From NCBI GenBank assembly GCA_018401735.1, contig JAGYKI010000004.1:97983-161982 (forward strand): a stretch of DNA of 64,000 nucleotides. The letters are read 5' to 3'. Origin of the DNA: Schleiferiaceae bacterium (GTDB lineage Bacteria > Bacteroidota > Bacteroidia > Flavobacteriales > Schleiferiaceae). Numbering within the stretch: the first letter of the stretch is position 1; each line of letters opens with the position of its first letter. The position numbers and the translations under genes were made by a program. Below are positions 27,732-36,597 of this stretch, one piece after another. The notes under the pieces are model-generated. The model saw only the letters and a program-made list of their open reading frames with translations, ran no database searches and was not told the origin of the DNA.

Positions 27732-27996
27732 TAACGTGAATTCGACGTAAAATCAGGCCTCAGACCCCTTGTAAATAGTGGAATTCAAGCCTATGCAGTG
27801 AAGCAATAGCGGGCTATAGCAAGAAGCAGTGGCGCGGAAAGCCGCTTTTTAGAAGGGGACTAAATGGTGTTTTCAATAAAAGTGAAAATACTTCATCTAG
27901 TTCATTTGCTGTAGCCCGCTACAGCTGCACGATCTAGACTTGTCTTTTCTTTTTATTGAAAATCTGAGGCTATGATTTATAGTCGAACTCACGTTA
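27732..27996. repeat. inverted-repeat (MITE-like/palindromic) element, copy A
   Basis: A 265-bp element bounded by imperfect inverted arms of about 33 nt: 27732-27764 (TAACGTGAATTCGACGTAAA start) and 27963-27996, whose reverse complement starts TAACGTGAGTTCGACTATAA. A nested pair, AGCGGGCTATAGCA at 27808-27821 and its near-complement at 27907-27920, shares the same centre near 27864, so the unit can fold as one long interrupted hairpin. No protein is encoded. The other 240 bp of this 512-bp gap, next to the transaldolase gene, hold a possible further half-copy near 27645-27675 and nothing else seen. Confidence 0.75.
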
Positions 27997-28002
27997 TTTA
28001 AT

Positions 28003-30399
28003 TTAATTCTCCGAAATAGGCAAGCGGAAAAAGAAGTCGGAGCCCTGATTTAAAATACTTTGCACTTGTAATGGGCTACCGTGGGCCAAAAGAAGTTCTT
28101 GCACTAATTTCAGGCCGATGCCAGTTCCTTTTTCACCATTGCTACCTTGTTTCGATTCGTGATAATCATGGTGAGTCAGTTTGTTTAGTTCCTGACTAGA
28201 CATCCCCATTCCGTTATCTTTAATGTGGAGGATGACATAGTTTTCATCGCCCTTTTGAGTGAAAATGGAAATTTCGCCTTTATCCTTTTCACTAAATTTA
28301 ATAGCATTTGAAAAAATATTACGCAAAACGGAGCGAATCAACTCTGAGTCTATAAATACCTTCAATTTGGGATCAATGTCATAAGTGGTAGCAATGTTTT
28401 TATTGCGAATCTGGTCCGCCATACTACGCTCCACATCTTTAACCAATTTGATAAGGTTAATTTTATTGCGCTTACTGCCGTGCTGGTTTCCTTGGTCTTT
28501 TACCCAGTCGAGGGTTTTGTAAAGCAAGTTTGCCGTTTTAGCTAAATTACTCTCCAGCATCACTAGACTACTATCCTTTTCTTCTTTGGGCATCTCATTA
28601 CTTACTATGTAACGAGTAAGTTCTAAACTAGAGTTAATCCCTTCTTTAAGATCATGCGCCAAAAGTGAAATCATGCGATCTTTAGCATTGTTCGCGCTTC
28701 TCAACTCAGCCGACTTTTTCGCCAGTTCCATATTAGTCTGCTGAATTTCAGTAAGATCGTTTATACTAATTATTCCACCAGAATAGGATCCATCTGCCTT
28801 TAAAACTCGGGTAAGATCATAAACATAATAATACTCTTTTCCTTCATTCGTTTCTAGGCTTACGTTTTGGGAGTTGCCCTCTTCTCTAATTCTTAAAAAG
28901 AGATCGGCCCATTCTTCACTGCGGCTACTATTTTTAAGTTGATCGGGGAGGTTTTGATTCAATTTCACTTTTTTGAGGCCGATACTTTTTAAGTATTGGC
29001 GGCCTGTAGGATTGATAAAGCGTAAAACATTTTTAGAATCGAAGGAAATAATAGCAGTGGTCATGGACTCGGATGCCACTCTTGTTCTTTCCCCAATTAC
29101 TTCGAGGATGTTTTTTGTCTTCCTTAAATTTCGGTAAAGGAATAAGAAAATTAAAACACCAATTACGGAAAGTAAAGTAATGACACTGGTAAGGAATATG
29201 GATCTTTTCTGTAAGGCAATGACCTCTGTTTTACGCAGGTCTTCAAGTTTGAGCATCTCGTTTTGAGCGCGCGTTTTAATAAATTCCTGATTAGCCTTAA
29301 ATAGTCTTTTGACAATATCGTTTTTTAGATCGGATTGTTTCTTGTATAAGACAGAAAGTAAATGACCATTCGCTTTTAATGAGTCTGAGCTCCTATTATC
29401 ACTTGATCGAAAGGCCAGGCTTTTGGCTTCGGAGAATTCAATTTCAAGATCAATATTGCTTATTCTTTTGGCAAGATTAATACCTTCTCTGGCGTAAATC
29501 AATAAACTATCACTATTGTTTAGAGCAGTAAAGATTTCAATTTTTGTAAGGAGCCACTCATAGTCGTTAAGGGCTTTTTGTTTATTTAAATGCGTATTAG
29601 CCGCAAGATAATTTCCTTTGGAGATAGCGATTTTAGCCCAGCCGATAAGTACGTCTACGGCAAAATTTTTCCGGCTAGAGCTTTCGATATAACTTTTAGC
29701 AATTTGCAAAACCGAATCGGCTTTAAGTTCTTCGTTTTTAGTTAAATACGCACGTGATATATATATTAGGCTATGCGCCATTAAGTACTCATCGCGAAGA
29801 CTTTCGCGCAGGAGGAATGCTTTTTGAAAATAAATCAAGGCAGAATCTATCTGCTCGAGTTTTAATTTAGAAAGGCCAATATTGTTAAATGAAACTGCGA
29901 TGCCTCTTGGAGATTGGGCTTTTTTGAACTTAATAATGGCGTTTTTATAAGCTTCTTGCGCATCCTCGTACAGCTCAAACTTGTATAAAAGGTTGCCATA
30001 ACCGTTTAGATACCATCCAGCTTGATCGAATTCTTCGATAGATTCGGTTTCGATATCAAGGTATTTAAAGCCTTCGCTAAAATTTTCAATGGCTAAGGCT
30101 AAACGTCCTTGCTCACGATAAATAAATCCTTTCAGTGAATAGATACGTAATAGATGTTCGTTGTAGCAAAGCTCTTTGGAAATTCTCTCAGCTGTTTCAA
30201 GAGCAAGAATTCTCGCTTCGAAACTTTTACTACCGTCCTCACCAAGATCTAGATAAAATTGTAAGTAGGTTTCTGGATTTTCTAGGCTATCTGATGCTAA
30301 ACGAAGAGAATCAATATAAGAGCTATTATTTTGAGCCCAGCCATGCGAAACAGCTAAGAAAAAAAATAAAACTAAATTAAACCACAATCTGATAACCAC
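28003..30399 (-). CDS. membrane sensor histidine kinase with TPR sensor region and PAS domain
   Basis: A 798-residue kinase. Signal peptide (FNLVLFFFLAVSHGWAQ), then periplasmic tetratricopeptide repeats (about 45-340), a coiled linker, one membrane helix (about 398-423), a PAS domain (about 440-555, with VLRFINPTGRQYL), a phosphoacceptor box LLAHDLKEGINSSL near residue 580, and an ATPase domain with N box LRNIFSNAIKFSEKDKG, HIKDNGMGM and GEKGTGIGLKLVQELL. TPR-histidine kinases are common in Bacteroidota. No response-regulator gene is adjacent, so it is an orphan kinase. Confidence 0.92.
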   Translation of the reverse strand: MVIRLWFNLVLFFFLAVSHGWAQNNSSYIDSLRLASDSLENPETYLQFYLDLGEDGSKSFEARILALETAERISKELCYNEHLLRIYSLKGFIYREQGRLALAIENFSEGFKYLDIETESIEEFDQAGWYLNGYGNLLYKFELYEDAQEAYKNAIIKFKKAQSPRGIAVSFNNIGLSKLKLEQIDSALIYFQKAFLLRESLRDEYLMAHSLIYISRAYLTKNEELKADSVLQIAKSYIESSSRKNFAVDVLIGWAKIAISKGNYLAANTHLNKQKALNDYEWLLTKIEIFTALNNSDSLLIYAREGINLAKRISNIDLEIEFSEAKSLAFRSSDNRSSDSLKANGHLLSVLYKKQSDLKNDIVKRLFKANQEFIKTRAQNEMLKLEDLRKTEVIALQKRSIFLTSVITLLSVIGVLIFLFLYRNLRKTKNILEVIGERTRVASESMTTAIISFDSKNVLRFINPTGRQYLKSIGLKKVKLNQNLPDQLKNSSRSEEWADLFLRIREEGNSQNVSLETNEGKEYYYVYDLTRVLKADGSYSGGIISINDLTEIQQTNMELAKKSAELRSANNAKDRMISLLAHDLKEGINSSLELTRYIVSNEMPKEEKDSSLVMLESNLAKTANLLYKTLDWVKDQGNQHGSKRNKINLIKLVKDVERSMADQIRNKNIATTYDIDPKLKVFIDSELIRSVLRNIFSNAIKFSEKDKGEISIFTQKGDENYVILHIKDNGMGMSSQELNKLTHHDYHESKQGSNGEKGTGIGLKLVQELLLAHGSPLQVQSILNQGSDFFFRLPISEN

Positions 30400-30467
30400 T
30401 ACAATAAGCTTTCAATTTTTAGCGGTTGCCAAAGTACTAAGAAAAAGAATAGAAGCATGAAAAAATA

Positions 30468-30567
30468 AAGGCAAGCGATCCATATCACACCGCTACGACT
30501 AATTACCCTTGCTGCGTTCCCGCCCTGGGGGAGTTCACTAGGAGCTGGTTGTATGGGACTTGCCTTT
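30468..30567 (-). ncRNA. ffs: bacterial signal recognition particle RNA (small, 4.5S type)
   Basis: On the minus strand the central stretch reads GTGAACTCCCCCAGGGCGGG followed by AACGCAGCAAGGGTA, the conserved SRP domain IV with its GGAA-type loop region (here GGGAAC) and the asymmetric AGCA bulge. The ends AAAGGCAAG and CTTGCCTTT pair to close the hairpin, giving about 100 nt, and a T-rich ATTTTTTC run follows. It binds Ffh for cotranslational targeting. The ends are inferred from base pairing. Confidence 0.9.
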
Positions 30568-30574
30568 AAGGGTG

Positions 30575-30582
30575 CAAAGCTA
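30575..30582 (-). promoter_or_regulatory. -7 promoter element of the SRP RNA
   Basis: TAGCTTTG on the minus strand matches TAnnTTTG and ends 7 bp before the predicted RNA 5' end near 30567, the expected distance to the start of transcription. No clear -33 box was seen. Confidence 0.65.
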
Positions 30583-30667
30583 GCTTTTTTCTTTTAATTT
30601 CTAAAAGAAACGCACCTTTATTAGCTATCTATTTAGCTATCTTTGAGCATCCAAAAATTACCACTTT

Positions 30668-31198
30668 ATGAATGAGTCAGTTAAAAAGTTCGGACTACAG
30701 TTCGGGCTCTACATTACCCTAATAAATACCCTATATATCATCGTAGGTTATGCCGTAGATCTTACTTACCTTGTTAGTGCTTGGGGAGGAATTTTCCTCT
30801 TTGTAGCAAGTTTAACTTTACTAGTATTTGCCACTATCCAAGCGCGTAAGGAAATGGGGGGTTTTATTGACTTTAAAGATGCTTTTAGCACATTTATGAC
30901 GGCCTTTGTGGTGTATAGTGTTGCCAATTTACTATTGAGCTATGTACTTTTTGTGGTGGTTGACCCAGAAGCGGCAGCCCAGTTAAAAGACATTACCATT
31001 CAAACCACGGCCGAGCGCTTACAGTCTTTTGGTGTTCCCGAAGCTGATATGGATGCTGCGATAGAGGAGTTGCAAAATACAGAACAGTATTCTTTAACTA
31101 ACCTGCTCAAAGGCTTTGGTTATTCTTTTGTCTTTTATGCCGTAATTGGTTTAATTGTCTCTGCGATAGTGAAAAAGAAAAACCCTGAAGTGATCTAA
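30668..31198 (+). CDS. DUF4199 membrane protein
   Basis: A 176-residue protein with four hydrophobic segments (about 10-32, 38-58, 78-100 and 150-168), and the typical VKKFGLQFGLYITLINTLYI opening and GGFIDFKDAFSTFM loop of DUF4199. This family is often encoded next to a DPM1-like glycosyltransferase in Bacteroidota, as here (12 bp away). The function is unknown; a lipid-carrier or flippase-linked role is only inferred from context. Confidence 0.87.
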   Translation: MNESVKKFGLQFGLYITLINTLYIIVGYAVDLTYLVSAWGGIFLFVASLTLLVFATIQARKEMGGFIDFKDAFSTFMTAFVVYSVANLLLSYVLFVVVDPEAAAQLKDITIQTTAERLQSFGVPEADMDAAIEELQNTEQYSLTNLLKGFGYSFVFYAVIGLIVSAIVKKKNPEVI

Positions 31199-31210
31199 AA
31201 CTTTTTGTGA

Positions 31211-32170
31211 ATGGACTTATCTCTGGTTATTCCCCTTTATAATGAGGAAGAATCGCTTATTGAATTATACGATTGGATTAAAAAGACTATTGAAAAGGAG
31301 GGATTATCCTATGAGGTGATTTTCGTTAACGATGGTTCTAATGATGGCAGTGACAAGGTTTTAGCTAAATTGGCAGCCCAAGATCCGCGCGTAAAAGTCA
31401 TCGGCTTTCGACGAAACCATGGCAAGTCTGCGGGCTTAAACGTCGGTTTTGCTGCCGCAGAAGGCGATGTGGTTATAACAATGGATGCCGATTTACAAGA
31501 CAGTCCCGATGAAATACCAGGACTAATGGAAATGATTAATGATCAAGGTTATGACCTAGTAAGCGGTTGGAAGAAAAAACGCTACGATCCGCTTTCTAAA
31601 ACCATTCCTACCAAGTTTTATAATTGGGCAACGCGTCGGATTAGTAAAATAGAACTGCACGATTTCAATTGTGGACTAAAAGCGTATCGCAAGGAAGTGG
31701 TTAAGGCGGTTGATGTACACGGTGAAATGCATCGTTATATTCCCGTTTTGGCGAAAAATGCTGGCTTTATTAAGATTGGCGAAAAAGTAGTACAACATCA
31801 GTCTCGTAAATTTGGAACGACCAAGTTCGGCTTGAGCCGCTTTATTAATGGTCCTTTAGATTTGCTAACCTTAGCTTTTGTATCAAAGTTCTCAAAAAGG
31901 CCCATGCATTTTTTCGGGCTTTATGGCACTTTAATGATGATATTGGGTTTTATATCTGCCTTTTTTATTGGTGCACAAAAACTATACGCCTTAAGCATGG
32001 GGCTAAAAGCATCTTTAGTAGTTACCAATCCATTTTTCTATATATCATTGGCTACCATGGTTATTGGGGTGCAGCTATTTTTAGTAGGCTTTATCGCAGA
32101 ATTGATTATTCGCAATAGTAACAAACCGGTTGAATACACGATAGATACGCGCATTAATCTCCATGATTAA
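31211..32170 (+). CDS. family 2 glycosyltransferase, DPM1/GtrB-like with two membrane helices
   Basis: A 319-residue GT-A fold enzyme: SLVIPLYNEEESLIELYDWI start, VNDGSNDGS nucleotide-contact loop, ITMDADLQDSPDEIP carrying the DxD, and HDFNCGLKAYRKEVV with HGEMHRYIPVLA. Two C-terminal membrane helices (about 230-250 and 265-295) match polyisoprenyl-phosphate glycosyltransferases, which load a sugar on a lipid carrier at the inner membrane. It overlaps the next glycosyltransferase gene by 8 bp. Confidence 0.93.
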   Translation: MDLSLVIPLYNEEESLIELYDWIKKTIEKEGLSYEVIFVNDGSNDGSDKVLAKLAAQDPRVKVIGFRRNHGKSAGLNVGFAAAEGDVVITMDADLQDSPDEIPGLMEMINDQGYDLVSGWKKKRYDPLSKTIPTKFYNWATRRISKIELHDFNCGLKAYRKEVVKAVDVHGEMHRYIPVLAKNAGFIKIGEKVVQHQSRKFGTTKFGLSRFINGPLDLLTLAFVSKFSKRPMHFFGLYGTLMMILGFISAFFIGAQKLYALSMGLKASLVVTNPFFYISLATMVIGVQLFLVGFIAELIIRNSNKPVEYTIDTRINLHD

Positions 32171-33161
32171 ACTTTCACTTATTATCCCGCTCTACAATCG
32201 TCCTTTCGAAATTGAAGAGTTGCTTAAGAGTTTGCTTTTACAGAGTGATCCCAACTTTGAGGTCATCATTGTGGAAGATGGCTCGTCGCAAAAAAGTGAT
32301 GAAGTTGTGGCCGTTTATAGCGAGAAGCTTAATCTTAAATATTTTTTTAAAGAGAATAGCGGTCCAGGCCTTAGTCGTAACTATGGTGCAGCTCATGCTG
32401 ATGGTGATTATCTTATATTTCTCGATTCAGACTGCATAATTCCGCCGCATTATATAGCTGAAGTACAAAGCTTTTTAGCGAATACTTACGTAGACGCATT
32501 TGGTGGTCCGGATAGGGCCGATGACAGCTTTACCGCCATTCAAAAAGCAATTAATTACAGCATGACCTCCTTGTTTACCACAGGGGGTATTCGTGGTGGA
32601 AAGAAAAGTGTAGAGAAATTCCACCCTCGCAGCTTTAATATGGGCTACAGTAAAGCTGTTTTTGAGGCTACGGGCGGATTTTCAGGAATGCGATTTGGGG
32701 AAGATATAGATATGAGTATCCGTTTAGTTAAGGCTGGATTTAGCACCGCTTTAATAGCAGATGCCTATGTTTATCACAAAAGACGCACTAATTTTAAGCT
32801 TTTTTATAAACAGATTTTCAATTCGGGTTTAGCAAGAATCAATCTCTATAAAAGACATCCATCCAGTCTAAAATTTTTACACTTCTTTCCTCTGGTCTTT
32901 ACCCTCGGTTGGATAATAGCTTTATTGTCTTTAACGATTTTTAGTTTTGCAGTATTTACCTACTTATTAGCGTCTTATTTACTGCTTATTTTTATGCACG
33001 CCACTAAAGTTAATCGTAGTTTAAGCGTTGGATTCTTGGCACTTCTTGCCAGCTTTATTCAGCTAAGTGCTTATGGCTTTGGCTTCCTAAAAGGAATATG
33101 GGAGCGACTAATTATGGGTAGAGGGGAAATAGCTTCCTTTACCGAAAACTTCTATCAATAG
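32163..33161 (+). CDS. family 2 glycosyltransferase
   Basis: A 332-residue GT2 enzyme. SLIIPLYNRPFEIEELLKSL, VIIVEDGSSQKSDE and a GPGLSRNYGAAHADGDYLIF loop precede the DSDC acidic motif; later FNMGYSKAVFEATGGF and FGEDIDMSIRLV supply the acceptor-site ED. A C-terminal hydrophobic pair (about 235-285) suggests membrane attachment. Acceptor and sugar are unknown. It overlaps the preceding DPM1-like gene, and its last 7 bp overlap the end of the convergent GT-C gene. Confidence 0.9.
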   Translation: MIKLSLIIPLYNRPFEIEELLKSLLLQSDPNFEVIIVEDGSSQKSDEVVAVYSEKLNLKYFFKENSGPGLSRNYGAAHADGDYLIFLDSDCIIPPHYIAEVQSFLANTYVDAFGGPDRADDSFTAIQKAINYSMTSLFTTGGIRGGKKSVEKFHPRSFNMGYSKAVFEATGGFSGMRFGEDIDMSIRLVKAGFSTALIADAYVYHKRRTNFKLFYKQIFNSGLARINLYKRHPSSLKFLHFFPLVFTLGWIIALLSLTIFSFAVFTYLLASYLLLIFMHATKVNRSLSVGFLALLASFIQLSAYGFGFLKGIWERLIMGRGEIASFTENFYQ

Positions 33162-34606
33162 TTTTCATTTCGGTACAAATAACTATTGTTAGGGAAGCTG
33201 GCCATCAGGCTCCAGCCAGAAGATTCTGCGGTATCAATGGCTTCTTGGTCAGTATCCCCCAATAGGTAATAGTAGCGATAGTTTTCATCTTGATAGCCAT
33301 CCCGCGAAAGCGGAAGTAACCATTCCTTTTCGCCCGCAAGGCGGTAGAAATTTAAACTGGGTTCGAAAAGCCAATTTATTCCAAGACTAACTTCTTCTAG
33401 TTCATGCTTTTGCGCGTCCTCTTCAATTAAATTTAGCGCTTCCTTATTATAAGCATCATACTGCCATTCGAAAGTATGACTAAGATTAATCGCCTTAAAG
33501 TTTAGGAGCAGTAAAATTACCCAAATACTATTCAGACCTAACTGAATGTATTCACCTCCTTTAAATTCGTTAAAGCGTTGAAAAAGAAAAATAAGATAAA
33601 CTAAAAAGAGGGGAGCGTAAACCAAAGCGGTTCTGCCCATTAAAAACTGATCGCCTAAAAGGAGGTGTTGTACAATTTGTACCGTAGCTGTTAGGCAGAG
33701 TAGAAGTAGCGCCTCTTGGTAAAAGCGAAAACGGCTAAGGCTGTTTTGAAAAGTATCATAAACAAAGAATAAAGCACCCACCAAAATTACAATCGCTACG
33801 AAATAAGACAGGGTACTAGAGATTTCATAATGCTGCCCGTATTGCATGTTCCAACCCAGTGAACCGACGGTATCGCGCCAAAAACTGGTTTCACCCCCAA
33901 ATAAATCGCCACTGATGTTTTTAAGGGGAATAACAATAAATACAAAGAGAATTCCCGTTACAATTAATACTGGACGCAATAAAATACCGATAGTTTTGGT
34001 GCCACCATTTCCTTCTTGCAGCCATAATATTACCAGTAACATGGTTAAAGCCACAAAAGCATAGAGGAAGGTGAAATTGGCGTAAACGGCAAAAGCCGCG
34101 AATATTAAAGTTCGCCATATATGATGACCATTATTAAGTTCGCGGTACATATAAAGGTGATAGATACTCGCAATAATTAAGGCTAAGCCCATTCCATAGC
34201 CACGCGCTAAAGAGAAGAAATCGAAGAAATATACCTGTAAACAAAGGGCCAGAAAGGCTAAAATTTGGATGCCCGGAAAGCGGAAAGACTTTGCAATACT
34301 AGCCGCATACCAAAAATAGACTAGCGAAAATAGCACATTGGGAAGGCGCAAAGTAAAAGGTGTGGTACCAAATATCCCACAGCTCATTTTAATCAGTAAG
34401 GTGTTTAAAATATGATTGTTAGGAATGTGCGGAGGTTTATAAATGATAATACTCCACCAGTTTTTGGTTACATAATGAAGATAGGTATATGCTTCATCGT
34501 GTGTAACGGAAAGTTTTAATGCCCGCAAAAGCACAAGACTAAAAAAGCCAAGGCTTAGAAGTACCATTACCCAACTTACCCAAGGTTTGCGTATTTTTTT
34601 GTTCAT
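33155..34606 (-). CDS. GT-C fold membrane glycosyltransferase (family 39-like)
   Basis: A 483-residue polytopic membrane protein with about eleven hydrophobic segments up to residue 380 and a soluble tail. The first extracytoplasmic loop has SVTHDEAYTYLHY, the DE motif of PMT/ArnT-type transferases that take sugars from polyprenyl-phosphate carriers. This fits the neighbouring DPM1-like enzyme that would make such a donor. It converges on the GT2 gene with a 7-bp overlap of their 3' ends. Substrates are unknown. Confidence 0.72.
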   Translation of the reverse strand: MNKKIRKPWVSWVMVLLSLGFFSLVLLRALKLSVTHDEAYTYLHYVTKNWWSIIIYKPPHIPNNHILNTLLIKMSCGIFGTTPFTLRLPNVLFSLVYFWYAASIAKSFRFPGIQILAFLALCLQVYFFDFFSLARGYGMGLALIIASIYHLYMYRELNNGHHIWRTLIFAAFAVYANFTFLYAFVALTMLLVILWLQEGNGGTKTIGILLRPVLIVTGILFVFIVIPLKNISGDLFGGETSFWRDTVGSLGWNMQYGQHYEISSTLSYFVAIVILVGALFFVYDTFQNSLSRFRFYQEALLLLCLTATVQIVQHLLLGDQFLMGRTALVYAPLFLVYLIFLFQRFNEFKGGEYIQLGLNSIWVILLLLNFKAINLSHTFEWQYDAYNKEALNLIEEDAQKHELEEVSLGINWLFEPSLNFYRLAGEKEWLLPLSRDGYQDENYRYYYLLGDTDQEAIDTAESSGWSLMASFPNNSYLYRNENY

Positions 34607-34685
34607 TCTATATATTTCGCGCGTAAAATTGCGAAATTAATATAAGCCCTTAACGTTTCAAGGCAATCATGCCAATTAAAGCTAG

Positions 34686-34693
34686 TATTTTTG
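34686..34693 (+). promoter_or_regulatory. -7 promoter-like element very close to the start codon
   Basis: TATTTTTG matches TAnnTTTG and ends only 4 bp before the ATG at 34698. If real, transcription would start at or within the first codon and give a leaderless mRNA. No good -33 box is visible, so the match may be chance. Confidence 0.35.
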
Positions 34694-34697
34694 CAAT

Positions 34698-35411
34698 ATG
34701 AAAAACGGAATCTTTGTTTTAAGTCTTCTTTTGACCTTTAATTTAGCCGCCCAAGAAAGCCTTAGCCCTAAAGATGCTCAAGGCAAGCAGCACGGGGAAT
34801 GGCGTAAACTGTACGACAATAAAAAGGTAAGGTATACGGGAACCTTTAACCACGGAATCCCAGTGGATACCTTTAAATATTATTTTCCTACTGGCGACTT
34901 GCAAACCATTAATGTTTTTCGGGGTAAATCGGGAAACTGCTATAGTTATCAGTATGGCGATGGTGAAAAATTGGCTGCGGAAGGACTTTATAAGAACAAA
35001 GAAAAAGATAGCACTTGGACCTTTTACAATGCCTCTGGGACTTTAGTGGCCCGTGAGAGTTACAAAAAAGGTGTAAAAGATGGTCCTTCTCTAAATTATT
35101 ATCCCAACGGAAAAATTGCAGAAAGCGTTAACTATGTTAATGGCAAGAAGGAGGGAGAGTGGAAACAATTCTACGAAAGTGGTGAACCCATGGCTAAGGG
35201 TACTTACGTAGATGGCAGCTTACAAGGACAAGCCATGTACTTTTACAGTTCCGGTAAATTACGCATGAAAGGCTCTTATAAAAAAGGATTGATGGACGGG
35301 AACTGGTACTACTTCGATACCAATACGAAGGTAGAAAAGAAGGAAGTTTGGCGCAGAGGCCATTTGCTAAAGGATAAGGAAGACAGTAAAAAGGAAGAGG
35401 AAAAAAAATAA
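34698..35411 (+). CDS. exported MORN-like repeat protein (YwqK family)
   Basis: A 237-residue exported protein with a signal peptide ([19 protein letters not shown]) and about seven 23-residue MORN-2-like repeats of the form G.W..YY.NG.......Y..G, for example [20 protein letters not shown] and [15 protein letters not shown]. The C-terminus is Lys/Glu-rich. Databases often name such proteins YwqK antitoxins, but no toxin gene is here and that label should not be trusted. It overlaps mnmA by one base. Confidence 0.85.
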   Translation: MKNGIFVLSLLLTFNLAAQESLSPKDAQGKQHGEWRKLYDNKKVRYTGTFNHGIPVDTFKYYFPTGDLQTINVFRGKSGNCYSYQYGDGEKLAAEGLYKNKEKDSTWTFYNASGTLVARESYKKGVKDGPSLNYYPNGKIAESVNYVNGKKEGEWKQFYESGEPMAKGTYVDGSLQGQAMYFYSSGKLRMKGSYKKGLMDGNWYYFDTNTKVEKKEVWRRGHLLKDKEDSKKEEEKK

Positions 35412-36595
35412 TGGCTAAAGTAGTAGTAGGACTAAGTGGAGGAGTAGATAGCAGCGTTGCCGCCCATCTCTTGCAAAAAGAAGGGCATGAGGTTATCGCC
35501 CTTTTTATGCGAAATTGGCACGATGAAACCGTTACCCTGCACGATGAATGCCCTTGGATAGAAGACAGTAATGATGCAATTTTAGTCGCAGAAAAATTGG
35601 GCATTCCTTTTCAAGTAATCGATTTAAGTGCCGAGTATAAAGATCGCATTGTCGACTATATGTTTGCGGAGTATCAAGCTGGTCGCACGCCCAATCCAGA
35701 TGTACTTTGTAACCGCGAAATAAAATTTGACGTTTTTTTAGATAAGGCCATGGCTTTAGGAGCCGACTTCGTGGCTACAGGGCATTATTGTCAAAAAAGC
35801 ACCACTTTCGTAGATGGGCAAGAACAGCATCATCTCTTAGCTGGCGCAGATGCGAATAAAGATCAAAGCTACTTCCTCTGTCAACTTAATCAGGCGCAAT
35901 TAGCAAAAGCCCTCTTTCCTATAGGTGCCTTGCAGAAGTCGGAAGTACGACGCATCGCTCATGAATTAGATTTAGTAACCGCCGATAAGAAAGACTCACA
36001 AGGACTTTGCTTTATCGGAAAAGTACGTTTACCTGACTTTCTGCAGCAGCAACTGCAGCCGCGTAAAGGCGATGTAATTGAAATCTCAGCAGAAACGCAT
36101 TTAGATTTTAATAAAGAGTTATTACCAGAAACCAGTCCTTGGGAAAGCCAAGTAGCACCGTTTTTATTAGATCCAAACTTTGGTAAAAAGGTGGGTGAAC
36201 ATAATGGTGCACACTATTTTACTATTGGTCAGCGTAAGGGTTTGGCCATTGGTGGTACGCCCGAGCCTTTATTTGTAATTGGTACCGATACCGTAAAGAA
36301 TGTTATTTATACCGGGCAAGGTGAAAATCATTTCGCTTTAAGTAAAGGCGGTTTGTTTGTCGCTAATGCAGATGTGCACTGGTTAAGAGAAGATCTTAAA
36401 TTACAATCGGGCGAAAGTGCACGTTACGAAGCGCGTATTCGCTACCGTCAAGCCCTTTTTTCGGTAGAGCTGCATGCTACCGATATAGGTTTATATGTGA
36501 TTTTCGATGAAGCCCAAAAAGCCGTCACTCCTGGCCAGTTTGTGGCTTGGTATCAAAATAATGAAGTGATTGGTTCGGGAGTTATAAATTTTTAA
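35411..36595 (+). CDS. mnmA: tRNA-specific 2-thiouridylase MnmA
   Basis: A 394-residue enzyme that thiolates U34 of Lys, Glu and Gln tRNAs. The ATP pyrophosphatase P-loop [16 protein letters not shown] is at residues 8-23; catalytic Cys100 lies in [13 protein letters not shown] and Cys200 in [23 protein letters not shown] and [10 protein letters not shown] are further signatures. About 25 residues longer than the E. coli protein, usual for the phylum. It starts on the last base of the preceding gene's stop codon. Confidence 0.95.
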   Translation: MAKVVVGLSGGVDSSVAAHLLQKEGHEVIALFMRNWHDETVTLHDECPWIEDSNDAILVAEKLGIPFQVIDLSAEYKDRIVDYMFAEYQAGRTPNPDVLCNREIKFDVFLDKAMALGADFVATGHYCQKSTTFVDGQEQHHLLAGADANKDQSYFLCQLNQAQLAKALFPIGALQKSEVRRIAHELDLVTADKKDSQGLCFIGKVRLPDFLQQQLQPRKGDVIEISAETHLDFNKELLPETSPWESQVAPFLLDPNFGKKVGEHNGAHYFTIGQRKGLAIGGTPEPLFVIGTDTVKNVIYTGQGENHFALSKGGLFVANADVHWLREDLKLQSGESARYEARIRYRQALFSVELHATDIGLYVIFDEAQKAVTPGQFVAWYQNNEVIGSGVINF

Positions 36596-36597
36596 TT

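Noticed and set aside
33155..33161. 7-bp overlap of convergent genes as a regulatory antisense device
   Set aside because: Short convergent 3' overlaps are common in compact genomes, and nothing else points to regulation.
34698..35411. YwqK antitoxin of a toxin-antitoxin pair
   Set aside because: The protein is an exported MORN-repeat protein; the neighbours are a glycosyltransferase and mnmA, with no toxin candidate.
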